64,000 bases of DNA from Rhodocyclales bacterium (GCA_016183655.1 JACPEH010000008.1:1-64000), one strand, 5' to 3'; numbered from the stretch's first letter, positions 41,162 through 51,290 are shown. Program-made: numbers and translations. Notes: generated from the letters alone by a model not told the origin.

Positions 41162-42531
41162 GATTGCTCTCCTTTGCTTTCCGGTTTGACTACCAGGATC
41201 AGCCCATCGACGGCCACGATCCTTGCCCGCTGGCCCCTCATCAGCGGCGCCTCGCTGCGTGCGCGCCAGCGCTCGCCGAACGCCTGCACCCAGCCTTCGT
41301 GCACGAAATCCTCCAGCGCCTCGACCGTTGCTCCCGGCATCGCCTCGACGCCGGAAACGGCTGGTCGGCGACGGGCGCGCAGCGCGAAGGTACCGATCCC
41401 GGCCAGCAGCAGCGCACTCGTCGCCGCCAGCGGAACGACCAGCGCCAGCGAGATTTCGAGGCCGGGGACGTCGGCGTCGATCAGCATCAGCGAACCGGCG
41501 ACGAAGGCGACGATGCCGCCGATGCCGAGGACGCCGAAACTGGGCAGGAAGGCTTCCACCGCCATCAGCGCGATACCGAGCAGCAGCAGGAGAACGCCGA
41601 CGGCGTTGAGCGGCAGCATCGCCAGCGCATACAGCGCGAGCAACAGGCAGATCGTGCCGATGACGCCGGAAACGCCGTGACCGGGCGCGTAGAACTCGAA
41701 GAGCAGGCCGTAGACGCCGAGCATCAACAGGATCAGGGCGACGTTGGGATCGGCAATGGCGGCCAGCAGGCGCTCCTGCCAGTTGCGCTCGATCGTCGCG
41801 ACGGCGGCGCCGGCGAGCGCCAGCCGGAGCTCCCGGCCGCCGGCCCGGACCATGCGCCCGTCGGCCTGGCGCAGCAGCTCGGGCAGGTCGGCGGCGACCA
41901 GGTCGATCACCTTCTGCTGCAACGCCTCCTCGGCGGAGAGGCTCTCCGCCTCGCGCACGGCGCGCTCGGCCCACCCGGCGTTGCGTCCGCGCAGCTGCGC
42001 CAGGCTGCGGATGTAGGCGGCGGCATCATGCACCGCCTTCTTCTCCATCGCGCTGCCGACCCCTCCGCCCCCCGCACTGTCCTTGTCCCCCTTCCCCTTG
42101 TCGGCCTTGTCGCCGGCGGGCCTGCCCGCGCCCGGTTTGCCCGCTTCGCCGCCGATGCCGATTGCCACCGGCGTCGCCGCCCCGAGGTTGGTGCCGGGAG
42201 CCATCGCCGCCACATGACTGGCGTAGAGCAGGTAGGTGCCAGCGCTGGCGGCGCGCGCGCCGGCCGGCGCCACCCAGACGGCGACCGGCACCGGCGACGC
42301 AAGCAGGCCCTGGATCATCTCGCGCATTGCGGTATCCAGCCCGCCCGGCGTGTCGAGCTTGAGCACCAGCAGATCGGCACGGGCGCGTTGCGCCTCGTCG
42401 AGCGCCCGCAAAAAGTATGCGGCGCTGGCCGGACTGATCGCCCCGTGGATTTCTGCGAGCTTTACCGTCGCCGCGGTAGCGGCGAGCGGGAGCAGCAACA
42501 AGGTTGTGGCAAGTGCAAGCAGGCGCTTCAT
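41155..42531 (-). CDS. NfeD-type membrane serine protease (ClpP-like plus NfeD domain)
   Basis: A 458-residue inner-membrane protein. Signal or first helix about 1-20, then a ClpP/crotonase-like protease domain ([40 protein letters not shown] with the nucleophile Ser; Lys of the Ser-Lys dyad probably in [11 protein letters not shown]), interrupted by a Gly/Lys/Asp-rich insert at about 130-165. About 5 membrane helices follow, and the C-terminal NfeD OB-fold ([21 protein letters not shown]). The family cleaves the hydrophobic end of its slipin partner. Two tandem ATGs occur at 42534 and 42531; spacing to GGAGGA favours the second. Followed by the slipin gene. Confidence 0.92.
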   Translation of the reverse strand: MKRLLALATTLLLLPLAATAATVKLAEIHGAISPASAAYFLRALDEAQRARADLLVLKLDTPGGLDTAMREMIQGLLASPVPVAVWVAPAGARAASAGTYLLYASHVAAMAPGTNLGAATPVAIGIGGEAGKPGAGRPAGDKADKGKGDKDSAGGGGVGSAMEKKAVHDAAAYIRSLAQLRGRNAGWAERAVREAESLSAEEALQQKVIDLVAADLPELLRQADGRMVRAGGRELRLALAGAAVATIERNWQERLLAAIADPNVALILLMLGVYGLLFEFYAPGHGVSGVIGTICLLLALYALAMLPLNAVGVLLLLLGIALMAVEAFLPSFGVLGIGGIVAFVAGSLMLIDADVPGLEISLALVVPLAATSALLLAGIGTFALRARRRPAVSGVEAMPGATVEALEDFVHEGWVQAFGERWRARSEAPLMRGQRARIVAVDGLILVVKPESKGEQSC

Positions 42532-42795
42532 CATTCCTCCCGCGAAAAGCAAGGCGGCAGCATCGCCATGAGGGCAAGCGGGCGACGCCGGCCACGACCG
42601 TAGCCCGGAGCGGCCTACGACTTAATCCTTGGACATGGCGCAGGCGATATCGATCGCCCCGGACCTCCAGCCGATGCGCCGCCGACTCCGCCAAACAATG
42701 ACAACAGCCTATAAGTTAGGCAGAATTGGCGCCGGCAGGGCATCCAAGGGTGGATACGCCTCACCGGCAAAACAACCAGAACAGAGACATCAGGA

Positions 42796-44415
42796 ATGAA
42801 AACGATCGTGCGCACTTTTTCGGCCACCGCGCTGGCTTTGCTGCTGATTGTCGCCGGCACCCCGGCCGTCGCCGCGGAAGGCGGCGAAACGGCCTTGTTG
42901 AAGCCGCTCGTCGCCTACGACCCGCGCGACTGCGAGGAACACACCCGGCAGCATCACGACGCCGGAACGCCCGGCGAACGGCAGCGGGCGATGGAAGCCG
43001 AGTTGCAGGACTACCTGCGCCTTGCCGAACAGGCCCTCAGCTTCCGCGCCCAGGCAATCCAGCTGTACCGCGAGCTGAAGACGAAATCGGAAGCCGGCGA
43101 GCCGCTGTCCGGCCATGACCTGAAGCGGCTCAACGAGGGCGCCGTCGCGCTGCTGGCACAGCGCAGCGCGCTGATCGAGGTGGCCGAAGCCCACGAGTGC
43201 TGGATCTACGCGCCCGCCGCCGGGGGCGGGAACCCGCGGGAGGCCGCACAGGAGGCGGGGCTGCGCGCCACCGGCATCGCCATGTCGCTGTCGGCGGCAC
43301 TGATCCTCTACGACAATTACCTGTCGGCGATCGCACCGTACCGCCAGGACCACGAATTCCGCCGCCACCTCAACCGTGCCGACAAGGGCTTCGACCTGCA
43401 CGCCGGCACCCTCAACCAGATCACGATGAACTTCGCCTCGCCGGAGAACCGCCAGCGCACCCGGCTCGCCGTCGAGTGGTTCGAACGGCAGGCGAAGGCG
43501 CTCGACCCGGAACCCGTCGAACATTACCGCTACCTGGTGCGCTCGATCGAGCAGAGCCCATCGCTGCAGCTGGTGCGCCGCGTCAGCCTGCTGCGCGACC
43601 TCGGCAAACCGCTCGAACTGCTCGGCACGCTGACCGTCGACAGCCTGTTCGCGCTGAAGAACGAAGGCACCAACCTGACCAGCCTGCTCTTCGGCAACAC
43701 CATCGGCCTCGTCGAAACCCGGCGCGGCAAGCTGTACGACCGGGCCGACGTCGCCCGGCACGTCGGCCGGCAGCTCCGCGCCGGCGACATCCTGGTCGAG
43801 AAGACCCCGTTCCGCTTGACCGACGTCTTCATCCCCGGCCACTGGGGGCATGCGGCGATCTGGGTCGGCAGCGAGGCCGAACTGCGCGCGCTCGGCATCT
43901 GGGAGCATCCGGTGGTCCGCCCGCACCAGGCGGCGATCCGGAAGGGGCGCGGCGTCGTCGAGGCGCTGCGCTCGGGCGTCGAAATGAACACGCTGGGCCA
44001 TTTCCTGAACGTGGACGATCTGGCGGTGCTCCGCCACGCGGTGCCGTCGGCGGAACAGCAGGCGGAAATCGTCCTGCACACGCTGCGCCAGGTCGGCAAG
44101 GCCTACGACTTCAACTTCGACGCCGAAACGACGCACCGGGTGTTCTGTTCGAAGCTCGTCTATCTCGCCTACGGCGACCTGCAGTGGCCGACCTCGCGCA
44201 TGCTCGGACGGGTCACCGTCAGCCCCGACAACATCGCCGTCCGTGCCACCGGCGACGGGCCGCTGGCCGTCGTGCTGCTCTACCGGGAAGGCGAGGAAGT
44301 CACCGAGTCGCCGCGGCTGGCGATGGAAGCGCTGCTCGCGGCGGAACGCATCGCGCTGGCCCGCCGCGAACAAGGCCGCGAGCAGGGGCAGCCGCTCGTC
44401 GGCGGGGACATGTAG
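42796..44415 (+). CDS. exported permuted papain-like (YiiX/LRAT-type) hydrolase
   Basis: A 539-residue protein with a signal peptide (about 1-27, AVA-A). The middle (about 30-300) is mostly helical and unrecognised. The C-terminal part fits the permuted papain fold of the YiiX/NlpC superfamily: RAGDILVEKTPF then PGHWGHAAIWVGS (catalytic His near 354) and HRVFCSKLVYLAYGD (nucleophile Cys near 454), His before Cys as expected of the permuted group. Relatives cut peptide or acyl bonds in cell wall or lipids. GAGACATCAGGA precedes the ATG. Convergent with cysB, 18 bases between stop codons. Confidence 0.75.
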   Translation: MKTIVRTFSATALALLLIVAGTPAVAAEGGETALLKPLVAYDPRDCEEHTRQHHDAGTPGERQRAMEAELQDYLRLAEQALSFRAQAIQLYRELKTKSEAGEPLSGHDLKRLNEGAVALLAQRSALIEVAEAHECWIYAPAAGGGNPREAAQEAGLRATGIAMSLSAALILYDNYLSAIAPYRQDHEFRRHLNRADKGFDLHAGTLNQITMNFASPENRQRTRLAVEWFERQAKALDPEPVEHYRYLVRSIEQSPSLQLVRRVSLLRDLGKPLELLGTLTVDSLFALKNEGTNLTSLLFGNTIGLVETRRGKLYDRADVARHVGRQLRAGDILVEKTPFRLTDVFIPGHWGHAAIWVGSEAELRALGIWEHPVVRPHQAAIRKGRGVVEALRSGVEMNTLGHFLNVDDLAVLRHAVPSAEQQAEIVLHTLRQVGKAYDFNFDAETTHRVFCSKLVYLAYGDLQWPTSRMLGRVTVSPDNIAVRATGDGPLAVVLLYREGEEVTESPRLAMEALLAAERIALARREQGREQGQPLVGGDM

Positions 44416-44433
44416 AGGCAGGCGCGCCCGCGC

Positions 44434-45375
44434 CTACAGCTGGTACTCGTCGCCGCCGCCGGCCAGCGCCATGTCGACGGCCTTCTTCGTCAGGTGCGGG
44501 GCGAAGTGCTCGATGAAGTCGTATTCGTAGCGGCGCAGGTAGCTGCCGCGGCGCAGGCCGAGGCGCGTGGTATTGGCGCCGAACAGGTGTTCGGCATCGA
44601 GCGCCACCAGCCCGGCGTCGCGCTGCGGGTCGAAGGCCATACGGGCAATGATGCCCAGCCCCAGGCCGAGGCTGACGTAGGTCTTGATCACGTCGGCGTC
44701 GATCGCCGCCAGCACGACGTTCGGCGTCAGCCCGGCGCGCTCGAAGGCGCGGTTGATGCGCGAACGGCCGGAGAACGCCGGGTCGTAGGTGACCAGTGGC
44801 CATTTCGCCAGCGACGACAGCGAGAGGCCTTTTTCCTTGAGGATCGGGTGTCCCTCGGGGGCGATCACCGCATGCGCCCACTGGTGGCAGGGCAAGGTGA
44901 TCAGCGCCGGATACTGGTCGAGCGACTCGGTGGCGATCGCCAGGTCGGCCTCGCCGGACAGCGTCCACTCGGCGATCTGCGTCGGGCTGCCCTGGTGCAG
45001 CGTCAGCCGCACGCCCGGCCAGCGTTCAAGAAAGCGGCTGACCACCGCCGGCAGCGCGTAGCGGGCCTGCGTGTGGGTGGTGGCGATATTGAGGCTGCCG
45101 GCACCCTCGCCCGCGTATTCCTCGCCGACGCGGCGCAGGTTCTCCGCCTCGCGCAGGATGCGCTGCGAGATTTCGAGCACCGCCTTGCCCGGCTCGGTGA
45201 TCCCGGTCAGGCGCTTGCCGCTGCGTTCGAAGACGGTGATGCCGAGTTCGTCCTCAAGCAGGCGTACCTGCTTGGAAACCCCGGGCTGCGAGGTATGCAG
45301 CGCCTCGGCGGCTTCCGAGACGTTGAGCCCGCGGCGGGACACTTCGACGAGATAGCGGAGTTGCTGGAGCTTCAT
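44434..45375 (-). CDS. cysB: CysB-type LysR regulator of sulfur assimilation
   Basis: A 313-residue LysR-family transcription factor. The N-terminal winged helix-turn-helix is MKLQQLRYLVEVSRRGLNVSEAAEALHTSQPGVSKQ; the C-terminal domain binds N-acetylserine in CysB or a sulfonate/sulfate cue in the sister protein Cbl (ATTHTQARYALP is the conserved ligand strand). Divergent from the TauE/SafE-cysI-cysH run, which it probably activates. The start at 45375 (MKLQQL) matches the family; the frame is open for four more codons. Confidence 0.93.
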   Translation of the reverse strand: MKLQQLRYLVEVSRRGLNVSEAAEALHTSQPGVSKQVRLLEDELGITVFERSGKRLTGITEPGKAVLEISQRILREAENLRRVGEEYAGEGAGSLNIATTHTQARYALPAVVSRFLERWPGVRLTLHQGSPTQIAEWTLSGEADLAIATESLDQYPALITLPCHQWAHAVIAPEGHPILKEKGLSLSSLAKWPLVTYDPAFSGRSRINRAFERAGLTPNVVLAAIDADVIKTYVSLGLGLGIIARMAFDPQRDAGLVALDAEHLFGANTTRLGLRRGSYLRRYEYDFIEHFAPHLTKKAVDMALAGGGDEYQL

Positions 45376-45478
45376 GGCAGCCGCCAAATAACAATCGGTT
45401 ATAATAACCTAACCCAATATTCTTTTTCATTCAATTTGTCGGTTGTTAGGATACGCAGACTTCCCTATTCGGTGCCCC
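45376..45478. promoter_or_regulatory. divergent control region of cysB and the sulfite-reduction genes
   Basis: This 103-base AT-rich gap contains the palindrome GGTTATAATAACC (45397-45409). It includes TATAAT (45400-45405) on the plus strand; no matching -35 box is visible, which is normal for activator-dependent cys promoters. LysR regulators usually bind such AT-rich dyads in the shared region and repress their own gene. Confidence 0.55.
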
Positions 45479-46252
45479 ATGGACTGGCTCTACACCCTCT
45501 CAGGTTTTGCGGTTGGCGCGATTGTCGGACTCACCGGCGTCGGCGGCGGCTCGCTGATGACGCCGCTGCTGGTGCTGCTGTTCGGCATCCACCCGGCGAC
45601 GGCGGTCGGCACCGACCTGCTCTACGCGGCCATCACCAAGTCCGGCGGCACCGTCGTCCATAGCCGCAAGGGCCACGTCGACTGGCAGATCGTCCGCCGC
45701 CTCGCCATCGGCAGCATCCCGGCCACCGCCATCACCATCTTCGTCCTGTCGCAGCTGCCGAAGCAGAGCGTCGCGACGACGCACGTGATCTCGATCTCGC
45801 TCGGCATCGCCCTGCTGCTGACCGCCTGCGCCATCATCTTCCGCCAGCGCATCCTCGGCTACGCGCTGGCGCACGACCACTCCTTCGTACATCGCCACAT
45901 CGGCCCGGTCACCGTCGCCGTCGGCGCCATCCTCGGCGTGCTGGTATCGATCTCCTCGGTCGGCGCCGGAGCGCTCGGCGTCGCTGCGCTGTTCTTCCTC
46001 TACCCGCACCTGCCGGCGGTGCGCGTCGTCGGCAGCGACGTCGCCCACGCGGTGCCGCTGACGCTGCTCGCCGGTCTCGGCCACTGGTGGCTGGGCAGCG
46101 TCGACTGGTCGCTACTCGGCGCCCTGCTGCTCGGTTCGCTGCCCGGAATCTGGGTCGGCAGCCACATTTCGGCCAAGGTTCCGGATAGAATCCTGCGCCC
46201 GATCCTCGCCGGCATGCTGGTGCTGATCGGCGCGAAACTGATCGGCAGCTAG
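45479..46252 (+). CDS. TauE/SafE-family carrier, probable sulfite or sulfur-anion exporter
   Basis: A 257-residue inner-membrane protein with about eight hydrophobic helices in two repeats. The repeat signature appears as GLTGVGGGSLMTPLLVLLFG near the N-terminus and VSISSVGAGALGVAALFFLY in the middle. Proteins of this family move sulfite, sulfoacetate or related anions. Its position next to cysB and just before cysI suggests it handles sulfite or sulfate linked to assimilation; direction is not evident. Start at 45479 follows the family; a TTG start at 45443 is possible. It precedes cysI by 47 bases. Confidence 0.9.
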   Translation: MDWLYTLSGFAVGAIVGLTGVGGGSLMTPLLVLLFGIHPATAVGTDLLYAAITKSGGTVVHSRKGHVDWQIVRRLAIGSIPATAITIFVLSQLPKQSVATTHVISISLGIALLLTACAIIFRQRILGYALAHDHSFVHRHIGPVTVAVGAILGVLVSISSVGAGALGVAALFFLYPHLPAVRVVGSDVAHAVPLTLLAGLGHWWLGSVDWSLLGALLLGSLPGIWVGSHISAKVPDRILRPILAGMLVLIGAKLIGS

Positions 46253-46299
46253 GCCGTCTGATACACCTATAAAGCTTCAACGAGCGAGGTTCCCCAACC

Positions 46300-47973
46300 A
46301 TGTACCGCTACGACAATTACGACCAGACCCTCGTCGACGAGCGCGTTGCCCAGTTCCGCGACCAGGTCGCGCGCTGGAAGGCCGGCGAGCTCTCCGACGA
46401 CGAATTCCGCCCGCTGCGCCTGCAGAACGGCCTCTACGTGCAGCGCCACGCGCCGATGTTCCGCATCGCCGTCCCTTACGGGATGCTCGCCGCGCGCCAG
46501 CTGCGCTGCCTCGCCGAACTCGGCCGCCGGTACGACCGCGGCTACGGCCACTTCACGACGCGCCACAACCTGCAGTTCAACTGGCCGAAGATCGAGGACG
46601 TGCCGGAGATGCTGGCCGAGCTGGCGAAGGTGCAGATGCACGCGATCCAGACCTCGGGCAACTGCATCCGCAACATCACCACCGACCAGTTCGCCGGCGT
46701 CGCCGCCGACGAGATCCTCGACCCGCGCCCGCTGTGCGAGATCATGCGCCAGTGGAGCACCTTCCACCCCGAGTTCGCCTTCCTGCCGCGCAAGTTCAAG
46801 ATCGCCGTGAACGGTGCGAAGGAAGACCGTGCGCTGACCTGGTTCCACGACATCGGCCTGCACATCGTGAAGACCGACGACGGCCTCGTCGGCTTCCGCG
46901 TCATCGTCGGCGGCGGTCTCGGCCGCACGCCGATCCGCGGCGAAGTGGTGCGCGAATTCCTGCCCTGGCAAGACATCCTCAGCTATTGCGAGGCGATCAT
47001 CCGCGTCTACAACCGCTACGGCCGCCGCGACAACGCCTACAAGGCCCGCATCAAGATCCTCGTGCAGGCGCTCGGCGTCGAGGAATTCGGCCGCCAGGTC
47101 GAGGCCGAATGGGCGCACCTGAAGGGCGGCCCGGCGACGATCACCCAGGCCGAATACGACCGCGTCACCGCGTTCTTCGAGCCGCCCGCCTACCAAACGC
47201 TGCCGGCGATCGACGAGGCTTTCGTGCAACAACAGGTCAAGTCGCTGCCGTTCGCCCGCTGGGTCGAGCGCAACGTGCGCCCGCACCGCGTGCCAGGCTA
47301 CGCCTCGGTGACGCTGTCCCTGAAGAAGCCGGGCACCGCGCCGGGCGACGTCAGCTCCGAGCAGATGGAAGCAGCCGCCGACCTCGCCGACCGCTACAGC
47401 TTCGGCGAGCTGCGCGTCACGCATGAGCAGAACCTGGTGCTGGCCGACGTCGAGCAGCGCCGCCTGTTCGACTTCTGGCAGGAAGCCAAGGCCGCCGGTT
47501 TCGCGACGCCGAACATCGGGTTGCTGACCGACATGATCGTCTGCCCCGGCGGCGACTTCTGCGACCTCGCCAACGCCCGCTCGATCCCGGTCGCCAACGC
47601 CGTCCAGGCGCGCTTCGACGACCTCGACTACCTGTGGGACATCGGCGACATCGAGCTCAACTTCTCCGGCTGCATGAACTCCTGCGGCCACCACCACGTC
47701 GGCAACATCGGCATCCTCGGCGTCGACAAGGGCAACGAGGAGTGGTACCAGATCACGCTGGGCGGCGAGCAGGGCAACGACGCGCAGCTGGGCAAGGTGA
47801 TCGGTCCGTCGTTCGCCGCGGCCGACGTGCCGGACGTGATCGAGAAGATCATCCGTTTCTACATCGCCCAGCGGCAGGAGGACGAGCGCTTCATCGACAC
47901 CTTCCGCCGCCTCGGCGCCGACCCGTTCAAGGTCGCCGTCTATGGCGACAAGGCCCGCCTGAAGGCGGCCTGA
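46300..47973 (+). CDS. cysI: sulfite reductase hemoprotein subunit
   Basis: A 557-residue sirohaem enzyme that reduces sulfite to sulfide with six electrons. The sirohaem/[4Fe-4S] ligands are CPGGDFC (CX5C) near 415 and SGCMNSCGHHH (CX3C) near 458. Two ferredoxin-like half domains are evident (MFRIAVPYGMLAARQLRCLAEL, GYGHFTTRHNLQFNWPKI and the second copy YSFGELRVTHEQNLVLAD). No flavoprotein CysJ is nearby, so the electron donor may be ferredoxin or the DUF934 neighbour's partner. Family members include nitrite reductases; the cys neighbourhood supports sulfite. GCGAGG lies upstream of the ATG. Confidence 0.94.
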   Translation: MYRYDNYDQTLVDERVAQFRDQVARWKAGELSDDEFRPLRLQNGLYVQRHAPMFRIAVPYGMLAARQLRCLAELGRRYDRGYGHFTTRHNLQFNWPKIEDVPEMLAELAKVQMHAIQTSGNCIRNITTDQFAGVAADEILDPRPLCEIMRQWSTFHPEFAFLPRKFKIAVNGAKEDRALTWFHDIGLHIVKTDDGLVGFRVIVGGGLGRTPIRGEVVREFLPWQDILSYCEAIIRVYNRYGRRDNAYKARIKILVQALGVEEFGRQVEAEWAHLKGGPATITQAEYDRVTAFFEPPAYQTLPAIDEAFVQQQVKSLPFARWVERNVRPHRVPGYASVTLSLKKPGTAPGDVSSEQMEAAADLADRYSFGELRVTHEQNLVLADVEQRRLFDFWQEAKAAGFATPNIGLLTDMIVCPGGDFCDLANARSIPVANAVQARFDDLDYLWDIGDIELNFSGCMNSCGHHHVGNIGILGVDKGNEEWYQITLGGEQGNDAQLGKVIGPSFAAADVPDVIEKIIRFYIAQRQEDERFIDTFRRLGADPFKVAVYGDKARLKAA

Positions 47974-47984
47974 GGAGCATGACC

Positions 47985-48494
47985 ATGACCACCATCATCA
48001 AGAACCGCCAGGCCGTCGCCGACGACTACACGCTGCTCACGCTGGCCGAGGGCGACTCTGCCGAAACCGTCGCGCTGCCCGCCGGCCCGCTGCTGGTGCC
48101 GCTCGCCGTCTGGCAGGTGCGCAAGGCGGACCTGCAATCCCGCGGCACGCCCGTCGGCGTCTGGCTCGCCGCCGGCGAAGGCCCGGAAGCGATCGCCGAC
48201 GACCTCGCCGCCCTGCCTGTCGTCGGCGTGCATTTCCCGAAGTTCGTCGACGGCCGCGGCTACTCGACCGCCCGCCTGCTGCGCGAGCGCCACGGCTACC
48301 AGGGCGAGATCCGCGCCCTCGGCGACGTGCTGCACGACCAGCTGTTCCTGATGGCACGCTGCGGCTTCGACGCCTTCGCGCTGAAGGAAGGCAAGGACAT
48401 CGCCAAGGCCGTCGCCGCCTTCGAAACCTTCAAGAACCCGTACCAGGCCGCGGTCGACCAGCCGCAGCCGCTCTTCCGCCGCCGCGCTGCGTAA
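47985..48494 (+). CDS. DUF934 protein linked to sulfite reduction
   Basis: A 169-residue protein of the DUF934 family (VPLAVWQVRK, GVHFPKFVDGRGYSTARLLRERHGYQGEIRALGDVLHDQLF). The family is almost always found between cysI and cysH in betaproteobacteria and is thought to be an accessory of sulfite reductase; the biochemical role is not established. Two ATGs are possible, at 47979 and 47985; GAGGAG is too close to the first, so the second is taken. It starts 11 bases after cysI and is followed by cysH after 4 bases. Confidence 0.93.
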   Translation: MTTIIKNRQAVADDYTLLTLAEGDSAETVALPAGPLLVPLAVWQVRKADLQSRGTPVGVWLAAGEGPEAIADDLAALPVVGVHFPKFVDGRGYSTARLLRERHGYQGEIRALGDVLHDQLFLMARCGFDAFALKEGKDIAKAVAAFETFKNPYQAAVDQPQPLFRRRAA

Positions 48495-48498
48495 AACC

Positions 48499-49218
48499 AT
48501 GGCCATCAACATCAACCTCAACGACGCGCTGATCGCCGCCACCGCCGACAAGACGGAGAAGGCGAAGGCCCTGCTCGCCGACATCGCCCGCGACTTCGCG
48601 CCGGCCACCTTCGCCAACAGCCTCGGCGCCGAGGACATGGTGCTGACCGACCTGATCGTCAGGGAGAAGCTCGCCATCGAGATCTTCTCGCTCGACACCG
48701 GCCGCCTGCCGCTCGAAACCTACGACCTGATGGCGAAGGTGCAGGAACACTACGGGCTGAAACTGAAGATCTTCACGCCGCGCGCCGAGTTGCTCGAACC
48801 CTTCGTCCGCGACAACGGCATCAACGCCTTCTACGACTCGGTGGCGATGCGCAAGGGCTGCTGCCACATCCGCAAGGTCGAGCCGCTCTCGCGTGCCTTG
48901 GCCGGCAAGAAGGCGTGGATCACCGGCATGCGCGCGCAGCAGTCGGCGACCCGCGACGGCCTGCCGGTGCGCGCCTTCGACGAAGGCAACGGGCTGGAGA
49001 AGTTCAACCCGCTCGCCGACTGGAGCGAGAAGGAAGTCTGGGCCTACATCAAGCAGCACGGCGTGCCCTACAACGCGCTGCACGACAAGTTCTACCCGTC
49101 GATCGGCTGCGCCCCGTGCACCCGCGCCGTGACCCCCGGCGAGGACATCCGCTCCGGCCGCTGGTGGTGGGAGAACCCGGAAACCAAGGAGTGCGGGCTG
49201 CACGTCAAGAAGGCCTAA
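48499..49218 (+). CDS. cysH: adenylylsulfate (APS) reductase, assimilatory
   Basis: A 239-residue thioredoxin-dependent enzyme. SLGAEDMVLTDLI and FSLDTGRLPLETYDLM match the PAPS/APS reductase family. Cysteines in the pairs CCHIRKVEPL (CC) and SIGCAPCTRAV (CXXC) bind a [4Fe-4S] cluster and mark the APS-using type, which needs no APS kinase. This agrees with cysN lacking a kinase domain. The C-terminal ECGLH motif that carries the catalytic Cys is present near the end. Terminator follows at 49243. Confidence 0.95.
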   Translation: MAININLNDALIAATADKTEKAKALLADIARDFAPATFANSLGAEDMVLTDLIVREKLAIEIFSLDTGRLPLETYDLMAKVQEHYGLKLKIFTPRAELLEPFVRDNGINAFYDSVAMRKGCCHIRKVEPLSRALAGKKAWITGMRAQQSATRDGLPVRAFDEGNGLEKFNPLADWSEKEVWAYIKQHGVPYNALHDKFYPSIGCAPCTRAVTPGEDIRSGRWWWENPETKECGLHVKKA

Positions 49219-49242
49219 GCCCTCCACAAGCTGCCAAAGAAG

Positions 49243-49277
49243 CGCAACGGGATGCATTCGCCCCGTTGCGTTTTTTT
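49243..49277 (+). terminator. rho-independent terminator after cysH
   Basis: CGCAACGGG pairs with CCCGTTGCG across a 10-base loop and is followed by seven T, 25 bases after the stop codon. Confidence 0.93.
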
Positions 49278-49393
49278 CGGCCGCTCCGATTCTCCGCCGC
49301 GACCGCTGCGTCGAAACTTCCGCCGAAAATCGGCCTCCAAACTTTGCCGCCCGACCACCCTCGGGGCTATCCTTGGCCAAGGAGGTACGAAGC

Positions 49394-49633
49394 ATGGAAC
49401 GACCGACACACAACATGAGCAATCTCTTCGCCCAACTGGGCGAAGCCAGCGACGAAGCAGCCATCGCGCGCTTCATCGAATCCCACCGCCCACTGCCCGG
49501 CAGCATCCGCCTGCACGAGGCGCCGTTCTGGAAGCCGGCGCAATCCCGTTTCCTGTGCGAGGCCTTGCTCGATGATTCCGACTGGGCCGAGGTCGCCGAC
49601 GCGCTGAACCGCGACCTGCACGTCCACCACTAG
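49394..49633 (+). CDS. DUF2789 small protein
   Basis: A 79-residue soluble protein matching DUF2789: [16 protein letters not shown] at the start and [30 protein letters not shown]. Function unknown for the family. AAGGAGG precedes the ATG at good spacing; the frame opens at 49373 with a worse start. It is 11 bases upstream of fumC, same strand, so it may be cotranscribed. Confidence 0.9.
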   Translation: MERPTHNMSNLFAQLGEASDEAAIARFIESHRPLPGSIRLHEAPFWKPAQSRFLCEALLDDSDWAEVADALNRDLHVHH

Positions 49634-49644
49634 CGGCCCGGACG

Positions 49645-51036
49645 ATGAAACGGCTTGAGCACGACTCCTTCGGCGACATCGAGGTCGCTGCCGAACGACT
49701 GTGGGGAGCGCAGACACAGCGCTCGTTGCAGCACTTCGCGATTTCCACCGAACGCATGCCGGACGAGCTGATCCGCGCGCTGGCGCTGGTCAAGGCCGCC
49801 TGCGCGGCGGTCAATCGCGAGTTGCGGCTGCTGCCCGAGGAGAAGGCGGCGGCGATCATCGCCGCCGCCGACGAGATCGTCGCCGGCCGCCACGTCGACG
49901 AATTCCCGCTGGCGGTCTGGCAAACCGGCTCCGGCACGCAGACCAACATGAACATGAACGAGGTGATCGCCAACCGCGCCTCGGAACTGCTCGGCGGCGA
50001 GCGCGGCAAAGGCCGTCGCATCCATCCGAACGACGAGGTCAACCTCGGGCAGTCGTCGAACGACATCTTCCCCACGGCGATGCACCTCGCCGCGCTGATC
50101 GGCATCAGCAGCCGCCTGCTGCCGGCGCTCGGACACCTGACGGCCGCCTTCGACGAAAAATCCGCGGCCTTCGCCGACATCGTCAAGATCGGCCGCACGC
50201 ACCTGCAGGACGCGACGCCGCTGTCGCTGGGACAGGAATTCTCCGGCTATGCCGCGCAGTTGCGGCACGCCGCCGAGGTGATCACCGCCAGCCTGCCGTC
50301 GCTCTATCCGTTGGCGGCGGGCGGCACCGCGGTCGGCACCGGCCTCAACGCCCACCCGGCATTCGGGGCGCGCGTCGCCGCCGCACTGGCCGCGCGGACG
50401 GGGCTGCCGCTGGTCAGCGCCGACAACAAGTTCGCCGCACTGGCCGCCCACGACGGCCTGGTCGCGGCGCACGGCGCGCTGAAGACGCTGGCGGCGGCAC
50501 TGACCAAGATCGCCAACGACGTCCGCTGGCTGGCCTCCGGTCCGCGCTCCGGGCTCGGCGAACTGCACTTGCCGGAAAACGAGCCGGGCAGCTCGATCAT
50601 GCCGGGCAAGGTCAATCCGACCCAGTGCGAGGCGCTGACCATGCTCTGCTGCCAGATCCTCGGCAACGACGTGGCGATCGGCGTCGCCGGCGCTTCCGGC
50701 AACTTCGAGCTGAATGTCTTCAAGCCGGTGATCGCCCACAATTTCCTGCAAAGCGTCCGCCTGCTCGCCGACGGCATCGCCAGTTTCGACCGGCACTGCG
50801 TGCGCGGCATCGAAGCCAACCGGGAACGCATCGCCGAACTGGTCGGGCGCTCGCTGATGCTGGTCACCGCGCTGACGCCGCACATCGGCTACGACAAGGC
50901 CGCCGAGATAGCCCGGCATGCCGACAAGACCGGCATCACGCTGCAGGAGGCTGCGCTGGCGCTGGGCTACGTCAGCGCAGCGCAATACGAGGCCTGGGTC
51001 GTCCCGTCCGACATGATCGGACCGGGAGCGGGCTAA
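49645..51036 (+). CDS. fumC: class II fumarate hydratase
   Basis: A 463-residue, iron-free, oxidation-resistant fumarase of the citric-acid cycle. Superfamily signatures: [75 protein letters not shown] and [15 protein letters not shown], which contains the catalytic Ser loop. Length is standard. No strong ribosome binding site is visible. It separates the two cys blocks but has no sulfur role. Confidence 0.96.
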   Translation: MKRLEHDSFGDIEVAAERLWGAQTQRSLQHFAISTERMPDELIRALALVKAACAAVNRELRLLPEEKAAAIIAAADEIVAGRHVDEFPLAVWQTGSGTQTNMNMNEVIANRASELLGGERGKGRRIHPNDEVNLGQSSNDIFPTAMHLAALIGISSRLLPALGHLTAAFDEKSAAFADIVKIGRTHLQDATPLSLGQEFSGYAAQLRHAAEVITASLPSLYPLAAGGTAVGTGLNAHPAFGARVAAALAARTGLPLVSADNKFAALAAHDGLVAAHGALKTLAAALTKIANDVRWLASGPRSGLGELHLPENEPGSSIMPGKVNPTQCEALTMLCCQILGNDVAIGVAGASGNFELNVFKPVIAHNFLQSVRLLADGIASFDRHCVRGIEANRERIAELVGRSLMLVTALTPHIGYDKAAEIARHADKTGITLQEAALALGYVSAAQYEAWVVPSDMIGPGAG

Positions 51037-51087
51037 CGGGCATGGATTGAGACCGCCCCGAATCATGAAAACCTTGCCCATGCCCGT

Positions 51088-51135
51088 TTCCCTCACCCCC
51101 AGCCCCTCTCCCGCTTCGCGGGCGAGGGGAGGTTC
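51088..51135. repeat. REP-like palindromic repeat
   Basis: CCCTCACCCCCAGCCCCTCT followed by a CCCGC-TTC-GCGGG hairpin and GAGGGGAGG. This sequence type is scattered through intergenic DNA of many Proteobacteria. The stem is 51103-51114 with 51118-51129. It lies between fumC and the cysD promoter. An inverted GGGCATGG / CCATGCCC pair just before it (about 51039-51086) may form a weak fumC terminator. Confidence 0.65.
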
Positions 51136-51199
51136 GCGAGACGCTTCGCGGCTTCCACGTTAAACGCCTCCCCGCGGGCAAGCGCAGCATATTCCCGCA

Positions 51200-51254
51200 A
51201 GAAATAATACGATTCACAATTGTTCTAAAAAGAGCATTAGGCCCTTGTTACAAT
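51200..51254 (+). promoter_or_regulatory. probable CysB-controlled promoter of cysDN
   Basis: A -10 box TACAAT at 51249-51254 lies 37 bases before the cysD ATG. No good -35 box is present; instead an AT-rich tract with ACAATTGT (a dyad) runs from about 51200 to 51240, as expected for an activator-dependent LysR target. Confidence 0.5.
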
Positions 51255-51290
51255 GGCGCCCATCGACCATCGCTCCCGAATCCACGCGCA

